Assembly (NCBI RefSeq): GCF_000298235.1
Contig: NZ_BAHE01000024.1
Location: 31,362-95,361 of the forward strand
Direction: 5' to 3'
Length of the DNA: 64,000 nt
DNA from: Gordonia namibiensis NBRC 108229
Lineage (GTDB): Bacteria > Actinomycetota > Actinomycetes > Mycobacteriales > Mycobacteriaceae
Shown here: positions 18,997 to 27,659 of the stretch, piece after piece
Position numbering within the stretch: the stretch's first letter is position 1
Layout: each line of letters begins with the position of its first letter
Made by a program: the position numbers and the translations under genes
Notes under the pieces: generated by a model
What the model was told of the DNA's origin: nothing
Seen by the model: only the letters and a program-made list of their open reading frames with translations
The model's database searches: none

Positions 18997-20109
18997 ATGT
19001 CCACCGACTCCATCGCGGACGAGATCAAGTTCGCCTACTGGGTGCCCAACGTCAGCGGCGGCCTGGTCACCAGCACCATCGAGCAGCGCACCGACTGGGG
19101 CTACGACTACAACATCAAGCTCGCCCAGACCGCCGAGAACAACGGCTTCGAGTACGCGCTCTCGCAGGTCCGTTACGAAGCCAGCTACGGCGCCGAATAC
19201 CAGCACGAGTCGACGAGTTTCAGCCTGGCACTGCTCCTCGCGACGCAGCGGCTGAAGGTCATCGCCGCGGTGCACCCCGGCCTGTGGCACCCGGCGGTCC
19301 TCGCCAAGCTCGGCGCCACCGCCGACCACCTGTCCAAGGGTCGTTTCGCCATCAACGTGGTCAGCGGCTGGTTCAAGGACGAGTTCACCCACCTCGGTGA
19401 GCCCTGGCTCGAGCACGACGAGCGCTACCGCCGCAGCGGCGAGTTCCTCGAGGTCATTCGCAAGATCTGGACCGAGGACAACGTCGACTACCGTGGCGAC
19501 TTCTACCGCATCCACGACTTCACCCTGAAGCCGAAGCCGCTCAACACCCCCGAGCGTCCGAACCCGGAGCTCTTCCAGGGCGGCAACTCGACCGCGGCGC
19601 GCAACAACGGCGGCCGCTTCGCCGACTGGTACTTCTCCAACGGCAAGGACTTCGACGGCGTGACCGAGCAGATCGACGATCTGCGTGCTGTCGCCCAGGC
19701 GCACAACCGTTCGGTGAAGTTCGGCCTGAACGGCTTCATCATCGCCCGTGACACCGAGAAGGAAGCCCGCGACACCCTGCGCGAGATCGTCGAGAAGGCG
19801 AATCGTCCTGCGGTGGAAGGATTCCGAGATGCCGTGCAGCAGGCCGGCAATTCGACCGGTGACAAGAAGGGCATGTGGGCGGACTCGAAGTTCGAGGATC
19901 TCGTCCAGTACAACGACGGCTTCAAGACGCAGCTGATCGGCACGCCGGAGCAGATCGCCGAGCGCATCGTGGCCTACAAGCGCCTCGGCGTCGACCTCAT
20001 CCTCGGTGGCTTCCTGCACTTCCAGGAGGAGATCGAGTACTTCGGCGAGAAGGTGCTCCCGCTCGTGCGCGAACTCGAGGCATCGCAGACACCCGCAGCA
20101 GTGCTGTGA
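18997..20109 (+). CDS. sfnG: Dimethylsulfone monooxygenase SfnG
   Basis: FMNH2-dependent luciferase-fold enzyme of 370 residues that oxidises dimethylsulfone to methanesulfinate. The N-terminal AYWVPNVSGGLVTS, QRTDWGYDY, INVVSGWFKDEF and LEHDERYRRS segments are diagnostic of SfnG. A GGAGG ribosome site precedes the ATG. It is 58 bp after ssuD and its stop overlaps the next start. SfnG products feed the desulfonating branch, so pairing with SsuD makes biochemical sense. Confidence 0.93.
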   Translation: MSTDSIADEIKFAYWVPNVSGGLVTSTIEQRTDWGYDYNIKLAQTAENNGFEYALSQVRYEASYGAEYQHESTSFSLALLLATQRLKVIAAVHPGLWHPAVLAKLGATADHLSKGRFAINVVSGWFKDEFTHLGEPWLEHDERYRRSGEFLEVIRKIWTEDNVDYRGDFYRIHDFTLKPKPLNTPERPNPELFQGGNSTAARNNGGRFADWYFSNGKDFDGVTEQIDDLRAVAQAHNRSVKFGLNGFIIARDTEKEARDTLREIVEKANRPAVEGFRDAVQQAGNSTGDKKGMWADSKFEDLVQYNDGFKTQLIGTPEQIAERIVAYKRLGVDLILGGFLHFQEEIEYFGEKVLPLVRELEASQTPAAVL

Positions 20110-21350
20110 CCGCTGTCAGTCAGGTCCGACCCGATTCGGCGAGCCGGATCGGGTCGACCGCCGAAGCCCTGTCCGTGGCACGGGAGCTGGCCGCGGCGTT
20201 CGCGACCGGTGCCGCCGAGCGCGACCGCGATCGGCGGTTGCCGCACGCGGAGATCGACCGCCTCTCGGAGTCGGGACTTCTCGCTCTGACCGTGCCCGCA
20301 CGGTTCGGTGGACTCGACGTCGCGCCGAGCGTGCTCGCCGAGGTCGTCTCGATCCTCGCCGCCGCCGACCCGAGCATCGCGCAGATCCCGCACAGCCACT
20401 TCGTCTACCTCAACCTGGTACGGCTCTCCGCGGGAGAAGCGTTGGCCGAACGCATCTTCACCGACGTCTTGGCCGGCGGCCGGGTGGCCAACGCCCAGTC
20501 GGAGCGCGGCGGCAAGACCATCGCCGACATCTCGACCCGGTTGACCCCGGTCGACGGCGACGCCGGCCGGTTCGTCCTGGACGGTGAGAAGTTCTACTGC
20601 ACGGGTTCGCTGTTCGCGCACACTCTTGCCGTCCTGGCGAAGCTCGAAGCGCCTGCCGGCGACCTCGCACCCGGCGAGTACGTGGCGTTCATCCCGGCGG
20701 ACTCGGCGGGCGTCGAGATCGTCGACGACTGGGATGCCGTGGGGCAGCGGACGACCGGCTCGGGAACCGTCCGGTTCTCCGGTGTCGAGGTGACCGCAAA
20801 CGACCTCGTGGCCCGGGCATCGGCGACGTCGGCACCCACCGCCTACGGTGCTTACGCACAGTTGCTGCACGTTGCGATCGACGTCGGCATCGCCCGCGGC
20901 GCGCTGACCGAGGCAGTCGAGTTCGTGCGCACCAAGGCCCGTCCGTGGTTCGAGGCGGGCGTCGACCGTGCCGTCGACGATCCGCTGGTGGTCCAGCGCT
21001 TCGGCGAACTCGAGGTCGACGTCGCGACCGCCGAGGCGATGCTCGCCGCGGCCGGTCGCAGGGTCGACGAGGCCGTGGCCGGTTCCGCCGGTTCGCCTCG
21101 GGAGCTCGTCGCCGAGGCGTCGATCGCGGTGGCGCGTGCCAAGGCCGTGGCCGACCGGGTCGCGACGCCGGTGGCGTCGGCACTGTTCGAGGTGAGCGGA
21201 ACCCGCAGCGCCGCAGCCGGAACCAGGCTCGACCGCTATTGGCGCGATGCGCGGACCCACACACTGCACGATCCGGTTCGATGGAAGTACCAGCACATCG
21301 GTCGCTGGCTTCTCCGCGGAGAGGACCCGCCGCTGCACGGCGTGATCTGA
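20106..21350 (+). CDS. sfnB: SfnB-family acyl-CoA dehydrogenase-like oxidoreductase
   Basis: A 414-residue flavoprotein of the acyl-CoA dehydrogenase fold, in the SfnB/DszC group linked to sulfur acquisition. Features: RFGGLDVAPS in the N-terminal helical domain, a central beta domain with GEKFYCTGSLFAH and GQRTTGSGTVRF, and the C-terminal TLHDPVRWKYQHIGRW that is common in SfnB/DszC. GTG start overlaps the sfnG stop (GTGA). Its substrate is not known; it may use reduced flavin and oxygen rather than acyl-CoA. Confidence 0.87.
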   Translation: MTAVSQVRPDSASRIGSTAEALSVARELAAAFATGAAERDRDRRLPHAEIDRLSESGLLALTVPARFGGLDVAPSVLAEVVSILAAADPSIAQIPHSHFVYLNLVRLSAGEALAERIFTDVLAGGRVANAQSERGGKTIADISTRLTPVDGDAGRFVLDGEKFYCTGSLFAHTLAVLAKLEAPAGDLAPGEYVAFIPADSAGVEIVDDWDAVGQRTTGSGTVRFSGVEVTANDLVARASATSAPTAYGAYAQLLHVAIDVGIARGALTEAVEFVRTKARPWFEAGVDRAVDDPLVVQRFGELEVDVATAEAMLAAAGRRVDEAVAGSAGSPRELVAEASIAVARAKAVADRVATPVASALFEVSGTRSAAAGTRLDRYWRDARTHTLHDPVRWKYQHIGRWLLRGEDPPLHGVI

Positions 21351-21366
21351 ATCCTCTTGTATGCCA

Positions 21367-21413
21367 ATCGCGTTGCGTTCGATCCCGGCTCCCGGGGCCG
21401 AACGCAACGCGAT
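21367..21413. terminator. Bidirectional terminator between sfnB and terD-like gene
   Basis: Perfect 15-bp stem ATCGCGTTGCGTTCG / CGAACGCAACGCGAT with a GC-rich 17-nt loop, placed exactly between two convergent genes. Confidence 0.8.
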
Positions 21414-21420
21414 GTGCGTC

Positions 21421-22629
21421 CTACAGGTACCTGCCCACGTGGGGCAGTGCCTTCTTCGGGGTCTTGGCGTTGAAGCCGTCGCCGATCGCGCGCAGCTTCC
21501 ACTCGCCGCCCTCGCGGCTGATGACGGCCATCGCGACCGCAGTGAACGGCATGCCGCCCTTGAGGGTGTAGCGCGCCAGCTCGGCCGAGGTCGTGTTGTC
21601 GACGAGCCGGCAGAAGGCGTTGTCGATCTCTTCGAAGGTTTGCCCGCGATACGACGTCACGATGAACATCAGGGCGTCGATGTGCGCCGGAACCGATTGC
21701 AGCGCAACGTTGATGACCTCGTCGTCGCCTTCACCCTCGCCGGTGAGGTTGTCGCCGGAGTGCATGATCGACCGGTCGTCGCTCGTGAGGTGGCCGTAGT
21801 AGACCGTCTCGACGCACCGGCCCCCGGAGAACATCAGCACCGACGCGTCGAGGTCGATGGCGCTCGACCGTCCGAACCGGCGGGTCACCGGGTCCCAGCC
21901 GAGGCCCATCCGGATGTTGGTGAGGCGGACCCCGCCCTCCTTGCGGAGCGTGACCTTCTGACCCTTGGTCAGACTGACCGGGCGGTCCTTGCTCAGGCTG
22001 ATCTCCGGTGCCCGGGGCGGAGCCGGCGGCGGTGTGGGTGCCGGCGGGGGAGTCGGAGCGGGCGGGGCCGGCGGGGGAGTGACCGGCGGTGCGTATGTCG
22101 GCGCGGCCTGGACAGGCGCGGGAGTGGGCTCGTCGTCGACGCTGACACCGTGATCGCGGACGAGGTCGGCGAAGCCGCCGGCATAACCCTGCCCGACGGC
22201 GCGCACCTTCCAGTCCAGATTGCGGCGGTAGATCTCGAGGGCGATGACGACCGACTCGGAGGTGAGGCCGGTGACGGTGTAGTCGTAGAGTTCGCGGCCC
22301 CCGGCATCGGTGACGCGCGCGACCGGCGGCGCGAACCGGCCGAAGGTCGAGCTCGGGTCGTCGAGTGTGATGACGGCCCGGACGGAGTCGATGTCCGCCG
22401 GGATCTGGTTGGTTGAGATGTGCAAGCGCGCAGGGCCGTTGGGTGACTGCTGCAGCGAGACACCGGGGCCGGTGGGCTGGTTGTAGAACACGAAGTCGTT
22501 GTCACTGCGGACGACGCCGCGGTCGGTCACCAGCAGAGCCGACACGTCCGCGGCGGTCGAGAGGTCGACGGTGACGACGATCTGGGAGGTCGACAGCGGG
22601 CCGTTCTGGCCTTTGGTCAGCGAGGGCAT
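21421..22629 (-). CDS. Double TerD-domain protein
   Basis: Tellurite-resistance/stress protein with two TerD domains, 402 residues. The first spans about 1-180 (MPSLTKGQNGPL..., FVFYNQPTGPGVSL) and the second about 230-402 (SLTKGQKVTLRKEGG, IRMGLGWDP, DLDASVLMF). They are joined by a roughly 45-residue Pro/Ala linker (APTPPPAPTPPPAPP). The second domain keeps the acidic residues typical of Ca2+ binding (DLDAS, SGDNLTGEGEGDDE); the first lacks several of them. Start put at ATG 22629, matching single-domain homologues; GTG 22647 is possible. Substrate and partners unknown. Confidence 0.85.
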   Translation of the reverse strand: MPSLTKGQNGPLSTSQIVVTVDLSTAADVSALLVTDRGVVRSDNDFVFYNQPTGPGVSLQQSPNGPARLHISTNQIPADIDSVRAVITLDDPSSTFGRFAPPVARVTDAGGRELYDYTVTGLTSESVVIALEIYRRNLDWKVRAVGQGYAGGFADLVRDHGVSVDDEPTPAPVQAAPTYAPPVTPPPAPPAPTPPPAPTPPPAPPRAPEISLSKDRPVSLTKGQKVTLRKEGGVRLTNIRMGLGWDPVTRRFGRSSAIDLDASVLMFSGGRCVETVYYGHLTSDDRSIMHSGDNLTGEGEGDDEVINVALQSVPAHIDALMFIVTSYRGQTFEEIDNAFCRLVDNTTSAELARYTLKGGMPFTAVAMAVISREGGEWKLRAIGDGFNAKTPKKALPHVGRYL

Positions 22630-22742
22630 GGTGCTCAGGGTAGTCACCGGCTCAGACGGCCTCCGAACGTGATCATCCGGGCGACAGATGCGGTCGACCA
22701 GGCGACAGAGAAGTGTCAGTCGGGCAGCTTATGCTGCTCGTC

Positions 22743-24299
22743 ATGACAGGAAGCCGGGTCGGCACGCAGTTCGGGCCATATCGTCTCGACGCGTTGCTCG
22801 GCCGGGGCGGCATGGGTGAGGTCTATCGCGCCTACGACACCACCAAGGAACGCACCGTCGCGGTGAAACTGCTCAACCCGGGTCTCGCCGACGACGCCAT
22901 GTACCAGGAGCGGTTCCGCCGGGAGTCGCATGCCGCCGCGCGTCTCGGCGAACCGCACGTCATCCCCATTCATGACTGGGGCGAGATCGACGGCGTGCTC
23001 TTCATCGACATGCGCCTGGTCAACGGCGAAGACCTCCGGGCATTGCTCGCCCGCGAGACGAGACTGGAACCGGCGCGTGCGGTCTCGGTCGTCGAGCAGG
23101 TGGCGGCTGCGCTCGACGCCGCGCACGCCGACGGACTGACACACCGGGACATCAAGCCGGAGAACATCCTCGTCGACGCCAACGACTTCGCCTATCTCGT
23201 CGACTTCGGAATCGCCTATGGCGCCGACGACACCCATCTCACCCAGACCGGTACCGCTGTCGGCTCGATCGCGTACATGGCGCCCGAGTTGTTCGACGCG
23301 GCATCACCGGGACCCGGGACCGACATCTACGGGCTCACCTGTGTGCTGTTCGAATGCCTCACCGGCCAGGTGCCCCATCCGGCGAAGACCGTGAGTGCCG
23401 CGATCAAGGCGGCGGTGCTGTCGCCTCCGCCCGCGCCCAGTTCGGTCAACGCCGAAGTCCCTCCGGCGATGGACGCGGTCATCCGCAAGGGCCTCGCCGC
23501 CGACCCGTCCGAGCGCTACCGGTCGGCGCGGGAACTGGCCGCGGCCGCCCGTGCAGCACTGACCGGTGTCTCGCTCGAGAAGGCGCCCGCTGACCCGGCG
23601 ACCAGCATCATCAAGGCGCCCCACACCGTCATCGCTCCCGCCGACTCGGCCCACGAACCGACCCAGGTGCGCCAGACGACCGGTCCCGAGAACGCCCCCG
23701 GAACCCGGCAGATGTCCGGTCCGCAGACCTTCGGCGAGTCGCAGCAGATCGCGGCTCCGCCGTATTATTCAGGGCCCCAGCAGTATTCGGGACCCCAGCA
23801 GTATCCGTCCGCCTACGGGCCACCGCCCGGTTATCCGCCTTATCCGCAACCGGGGCGCCGGCGTTCGGCCGCCATACCGATCCTCCTCGGGCTGATCGCG
23901 ATCGTCCTGGTGGGCATCGCTGTCGTCGTCGGCATCCTGCTCGCCGACTCGGGTGGCGGCAGTTCGGAGCAGGCCGCCGAGCCGACCACCCCGACCGTCA
24001 CCGAGACGGTCGCCCCGCCGACCGTCGAGAACGCACCCCAGGGGCCCCGCGCTCCGGCGGCGCCGCCGCCGGGATCCGCGCCATGCGACGGGACGGTCGG
24101 AGTGGGGACGTCGGTGACCAGCTGCCCGTTCGCCTTCGCGGTCCGCGACGCATACTTCCGCGCGGGACAGGACCGGTCCCCGCGGGTGGTGACCGCGGCG
24201 AGTCCGGTCACCGGTCAGTCGTATGCGATGAGCTGCGTCCCCGAGGGTGCGATCGTCACGTGCCGCGGCGGGAACGACGCGGTGGTGCACATCTACTGA
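22743..24299 (+). CDS. Transmembrane Ser/Thr protein kinase (Pkn family)
   Basis: A 518-residue receptor-like kinase. Kinase domain about residues 12-275: GRGGMGEVY nucleotide loop, VAVKLL lysine, HRDIKPEN catalytic loop, DFGIAY metal motif and MAPE. A Pro/Gln/Gly-rich cytoplasmic linker with repeated YSGPQQY follows, then one transmembrane helix (about 384-408) and an external domain of about 110 residues with four cysteines that may form two disulfides. No PASTA repeats, so it is unlike PknB. The stop overlaps the next ATG (TGATG), so it is coupled to a secreted SxxK protein. Start set at ATG 22743, just before GPYRL. Confidence 0.92.
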   Translation: MTGSRVGTQFGPYRLDALLGRGGMGEVYRAYDTTKERTVAVKLLNPGLADDAMYQERFRRESHAAARLGEPHVIPIHDWGEIDGVLFIDMRLVNGEDLRALLARETRLEPARAVSVVEQVAAALDAAHADGLTHRDIKPENILVDANDFAYLVDFGIAYGADDTHLTQTGTAVGSIAYMAPELFDAASPGPGTDIYGLTCVLFECLTGQVPHPAKTVSAAIKAAVLSPPPAPSSVNAEVPPAMDAVIRKGLAADPSERYRSARELAAAARAALTGVSLEKAPADPATSIIKAPHTVIAPADSAHEPTQVRQTTGPENAPGTRQMSGPQTFGESQQIAAPPYYSGPQQYSGPQQYPSAYGPPPGYPPYPQPGRRRSAAIPILLGLIAIVLVGIAVVVGILLADSGGGSSEQAAEPTTPTVTETVAPPTVENAPQGPRAPAAPPPGSAPCDGTVGVGTSVTSCPFAFAVRDAYFRAGQDRSPRVVTAASPVTGQSYAMSCVPEGAIVTCRGGNDAVVHIY

Positions 24300-25216
24300 T
24301 GACGACTCCACAGCGGATGAAGTCCGTGGCGATGGCCCTCGGTTGTGTCGTGGCCGTCGCCGCCGGGTGCACGACCCCCGCCGATCCGGCTCCGATCAGC
24401 CCTGTCACCGTGACCGTGACCTCCACACCGTCGGTGCCGCAGACACCGTCGACCTCCGTCGGGGCTCCCGGGGCGCCGTCGGGTTCTGCGTCGTACGGCG
24501 CGCTCGCCGCGAGCTTCCGGAAGGTCGCGTCGTCGACCGGGCTGACCGTCGGCATTGCGGTCGCGCCGGTAGGTGGCGATGCGGTCCCCGCGCTGACCCT
24601 GGGGGACATCACCCCTCGGGTTGCGTGGTCGACCATCAAGGTGCCGCTCGCGGTCGCCGCCGAACGTCAGAACGGGCCGATCCCCGCCGCCTCTGCAGCG
24701 ATCATCAACTCCGACAACGGCTCCGCCGAGGCGCTGTGGTCCTCGCTGGGCGGCGGCCAGGCGGCAGCCGACGCGGTCACCGCTGTTCTGCGGGACGCTG
24801 GTGACACCACCACGGTCGTCCCCGCGACGCCACGCCGGCCGGGATACACGATCTTCGGGCAGACGGTCTGGGCACTGCCCGACGCCGCGACCTTCACCGC
24901 ACACCTCCCATGCCTCGACGGTGCGCGGTCGGTGGTCGCCCTCATGGGGGAGGTTGCCGGAAACCAGCAATGGGGTGTCGAGGTCATGCAGGCGCCTCGG
25001 GCCACCGCCGTGAAGGGCGGCTGGGGCCCGGGGATGTCGGAGGGTTACCTCGTGCGACAGATCGGTCTGTTCACCTACCGCGACGGTCAGCGGACCGCGG
25101 TGGCGATGAGCGCGGTCGGCGGATCGATGACCGCGGGGATCGCGGCACTGAATGCGGTGGCCGGCTGGCTCGACGCCAACATGACCCGGCTGCCGCGCGG
25201 CCGCTGCGCCGCCTGA
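24299..25216 (+). CDS. Lipoprotein with penicillin-recognising (class A-like) fold
   Basis: A 305-residue lipoprotein (lipobox VAAGC at about residue 24) with a Thr/Pro/Ser-rich spacer and then a serine-hydrolase domain of the DD-peptidase/class A beta-lactamase type. Motifs in order: STIK (SxxK nucleophile), SDN and KGG in the KTG position. The ExxLN motif of true class A beta-lactamases is not seen, so beta-lactamase activity is unlikely. A Cys in HLPC and a Cys near the C-terminus (GRC) probably pair. Translationally coupled to the kinase and paralogous to the next gene. Confidence 0.8.
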   Translation: MTTPQRMKSVAMALGCVVAVAAGCTTPADPAPISPVTVTVTSTPSVPQTPSTSVGAPGAPSGSASYGALAASFRKVASSTGLTVGIAVAPVGGDAVPALTLGDITPRVAWSTIKVPLAVAAERQNGPIPAASAAIINSDNGSAEALWSSLGGGQAAADAVTAVLRDAGDTTTVVPATPRRPGYTIFGQTVWALPDAATFTAHLPCLDGARSVVALMGEVAGNQQWGVEVMQAPRATAVKGGWGPGMSEGYLVRQIGLFTYRDGQRTAVAMSAVGGSMTAGIAALNAVAGWLDANMTRLPRGRCAA

Positions 25217-25320
25217 CGACGGTTCCCGGTCGCGACAAGGTCCCGATTGGGTATACGAGCTGGTCACCCGTCCAACGGTCGCAGTAGTCTTCTGTTTCTA
25301 AAGTGACTCAGGAGAATATT

Positions 25321-26211
25321 GTGAAAGTTGTGACTCGGTGCGCGTTGGTCATCGGAGCTTTGATGATGTCCGTCGTCGTCGGAACCGGGAGCGCGAACGC
25401 GGTGCCGCTCCCAGCGCTCCCGCCGCTGCCCGAACCGTTTGCATCCTGGTTCACCCCGCCGGAGCCCGTCGAGAAGAAGCTGGCCAAGAGCTACGCCGCA
25501 CTCCAGAAGTCGATGAAGAAGTCGCTGCCCGGACAGCTCGGCGTCGCGATCGCGCCGATCGGCGGCGACCAGGTCATCTCGCTGGGATCGCTCAAGGCGG
25601 GGCGGGCGTGGTCGACGATGAAGGTGCCGGTCTCGCTGGCGGCCCAACGCAAGCGGGGGCCGGCCGTCGCGGTGATGGAGAGCAAGGCGATCACCTTCTC
25701 CGACAACGACGCCGCGGGTGAGCTGTGGGGTGCGCTCGGCGGTGGTCACGCCTCCGTCGACGCCGTGACCGCGGTGCTCCGCGAAGGGCACGACACCCGG
25801 ACGCACGTCTCGTCGGAGGTAGACACCCCGGCGTCGTTCCCGGGTTACACCTCGTGGGCGCTGCGTGATCAAGCGCTGTTCGGTGCGCACCTGCCGTGTC
25901 TTCCCGATAGCGAGAACATCATCCGCCTCATGAGTGACGTCGCCCCGAATCAGCAGTGGGGCATCGCCAAGGTCGGCCGGAACAAGGGAGCGGTGACCGC
26001 AGTCAAGGGTGGCTGGGGACCGGCCACGTCGAAATCCGGCGGCCACCTGGTGCGTCAGCTCGGCATCATCAGTACGGTCGACGGCCAGGTCGCGGTGTCG
26101 ATGGCGGCGATCCCGCGGAGCGGATCGTTCACCGACGGCACCAAGATGCTCACTCGATTGGGCAACTGGCTCGGCAAGAACCTGGCCGAGCTGCCCAAGG
26201 GGCGGTGCTGA
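25321..26211 (+). CDS. Secreted protein with penicillin-recognising fold, paralogue of upstream gene
   Basis: A 296-residue exported protein. Signal peptide to about residue 27 (SANA|VP), without a lipobox. STMK, SDN and KGGWGP correspond to the SxxK, SDN and KTG motifs; HLPC and the terminal GRC cysteines match those of the preceding paralogue, so the pair arose by duplication. Acts outside the membrane, perhaps on peptidoglycan or as a binding protein. GTG 25321 was chosen because GGAG lies 6 bp upstream; the in-frame GTG 18 bp earlier has none. Confidence 0.8.
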   Translation: MKVVTRCALVIGALMMSVVVGTGSANAVPLPALPPLPEPFASWFTPPEPVEKKLAKSYAALQKSMKKSLPGQLGVAIAPIGGDQVISLGSLKAGRAWSTMKVPVSLAAQRKRGPAVAVMESKAITFSDNDAAGELWGALGGGHASVDAVTAVLREGHDTRTHVSSEVDTPASFPGYTSWALRDQALFGAHLPCLPDSENIIRLMSDVAPNQQWGIAKVGRNKGAVTAVKGGWGPATSKSGGHLVRQLGIISTVDGQVAVSMAAIPRSGSFTDGTKMLTRLGNWLGKNLAELPKGRC

Positions 26212-26238
26212 CCCGACCCGGGGAATGGGAACCCGGGC

Positions 26239-27570
26239 TCAGCTCACCGCGGGTGCGGGCGCGGCTGACGGTGCACCCGCGGGCCGGCACAGGGCTGCGG
26301 CGATCGCCGTGGTCAGCGGAACCGACAGGGCGATCGCGATGCCGCCGACGAAAGATCGGGCCAGTTCGACGGCCACCACGTCGGTGGTGAGCAGACCGCC
26401 GAGCGGTTGCTGGGCCACCGAGAAGAGCAACATGAGCGGCAGGGCGCTGCCGGCGTAGGCGAAGACCAGTGTGTAGACGGTGCTCGCGATGTGGTCGCGG
26501 CCGACGCGCATCGCGGCCTTGAACGTCGCGAGACGGGTGGGTTCACCGGCGGCGGCCAACTCGAAGGCCGCTGACGCCTGCGTGATGGTCACGTCGTTGA
26601 GCACGCCGAGCGTTCCGATGATGAACCCGGCCAGCAGGAGGCCGCTGACCGAGATGTTGCCCTGATAGACCTGCAGGTTGGTGGTCTGGTCGCCGGACAG
26701 GCCGGTCAGGTTCATCGTCTCGATCGCGAGCCAGCTCAGCAGGCCGGCCATCACCAGCGAGGTCAGCGTGCCCAGCAGGGCTGAACTCGTGCGGAGACTG
26801 ACGCCGTGCGCGAGGTAGAGCACGACGAACAGGATCACCGCCGACGACACCACCGCGACGGCGACCGGGGACGAACCGTCGAGGATGGCCGGCAGGGTGA
26901 ACCCACCGAGGACGAAGAAGGCGAACGCGAGGCCGATGATCGACCGGAAGCCGCGCCATGCCGCGACGAGCACGATCGCTGCGATGAACAGGATCGCCCA
27001 GATGATCGTGGCGGTACCCCGCTGGAAGTCGAAGAACGTGTACCGGTTGCCCTCCGGGCCGGGGACCGTGGACAGTCGGATCGCGTCGCCGACGTGCAGC
27101 GTGGGCTGACCGGCCTGGGGTTCGGCGAGCGATCCCGGTACGGGCGCGCCCTCGGGGCCCGGTTCGGCACCGGACTGCGCGCCCTTGGTTGGGATCTCCA
27201 ACACCGTGTACCGACCCTCGACCTCGCCGGAGTCGAAGCGCACCGCGTTGAGGATGCAGGGACCGCCGGCGACCGGGTTGACGGGGATGTCGGCGGTCTC
27301 GAGGACCGAGCCCGCCGCCGGGTTCAGGCAGTTGGCGCGGAACTGGTCGACGACCTCGCCGTTGACCGTCTGGATCGACCCGCCGTCGGCCGACCGGAAC
27401 TGGGTGGGCACCGGATGCTCGGAATCCGACGGCCACAGGACGACCATGCCGATGGCCACGGCCACCGCGGTGACCGCCAGTGTCCCGATGACCAGCCACC
27501 GGGCGAACGGGGACAGCGTGTGGGAGATGTCGGTCAGCGAGTGCGGGTGACCATGATGTTTGCGCTCCAC
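26239..27570 (-). CDS. YibE/F family multipass membrane protein
   Basis: Membrane protein of 443 residues. One N-terminal helix (about 25-47), an extracytoplasmic domain of about 130 residues with two cysteines, then about seven helices in a block typical of YibE/F (RGFRSIIGLAFAFFVL, GTLGVLNDVTITQASA). Function of the family is unsettled; some members are linked to transport or regulation. His-rich N-terminus (MERKHHGHPH). GTG start. It lies alone, convergent with the preceding secreted protein. Confidence 0.85.
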   Translation of the reverse strand: MERKHHGHPHSLTDISHTLSPFARWLVIGTLAVTAVAVAIGMVVLWPSDSEHPVPTQFRSADGGSIQTVNGEVVDQFRANCLNPAAGSVLETADIPVNPVAGGPCILNAVRFDSGEVEGRYTVLEIPTKGAQSGAEPGPEGAPVPGSLAEPQAGQPTLHVGDAIRLSTVPGPEGNRYTFFDFQRGTATIIWAILFIAAIVLVAAWRGFRSIIGLAFAFFVLGGFTLPAILDGSSPVAVAVVSSAVILFVVLYLAHGVSLRTSSALLGTLTSLVMAGLLSWLAIETMNLTGLSGDQTTNLQVYQGNISVSGLLLAGFIIGTLGVLNDVTITQASAAFELAAAGEPTRLATFKAAMRVGRDHIASTVYTLVFAYAGSALPLMLLFSVAQQPLGGLLTTDVVAVELARSFVGGIAIALSVPLTTAIAAALCRPAGAPSAAPAPAVS

Positions 27571-27590
27571 GCCGGTGAGCCTATGCGGAA

Positions 27591-27621
27591 GCGCCCGGAT
27601 CGCGGAATGCGACCCGGGCGC
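27591..27621. terminator. Terminator after metQ
   Basis: 13-bp stem GCGCCCGGATCGC / GCGACCCGGGCGC with one mismatched pair and a 5-nt loop, 39 bp beyond the metQ stop on the minus strand. Confidence 0.65.
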
Positions 27622-27659
27622 CCGGCGGTGGTGCCTGGAAACGCGTCACAGATCGTGAC

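Noticed and set aside
24299..26211. Tandem class A beta-lactamases
   Set aside because: SxxK and SDN are present but ExxLN is not seen and KTG is KGG, so resistance enzymes are unlikely; reported as penicillin-recognising-fold proteins.
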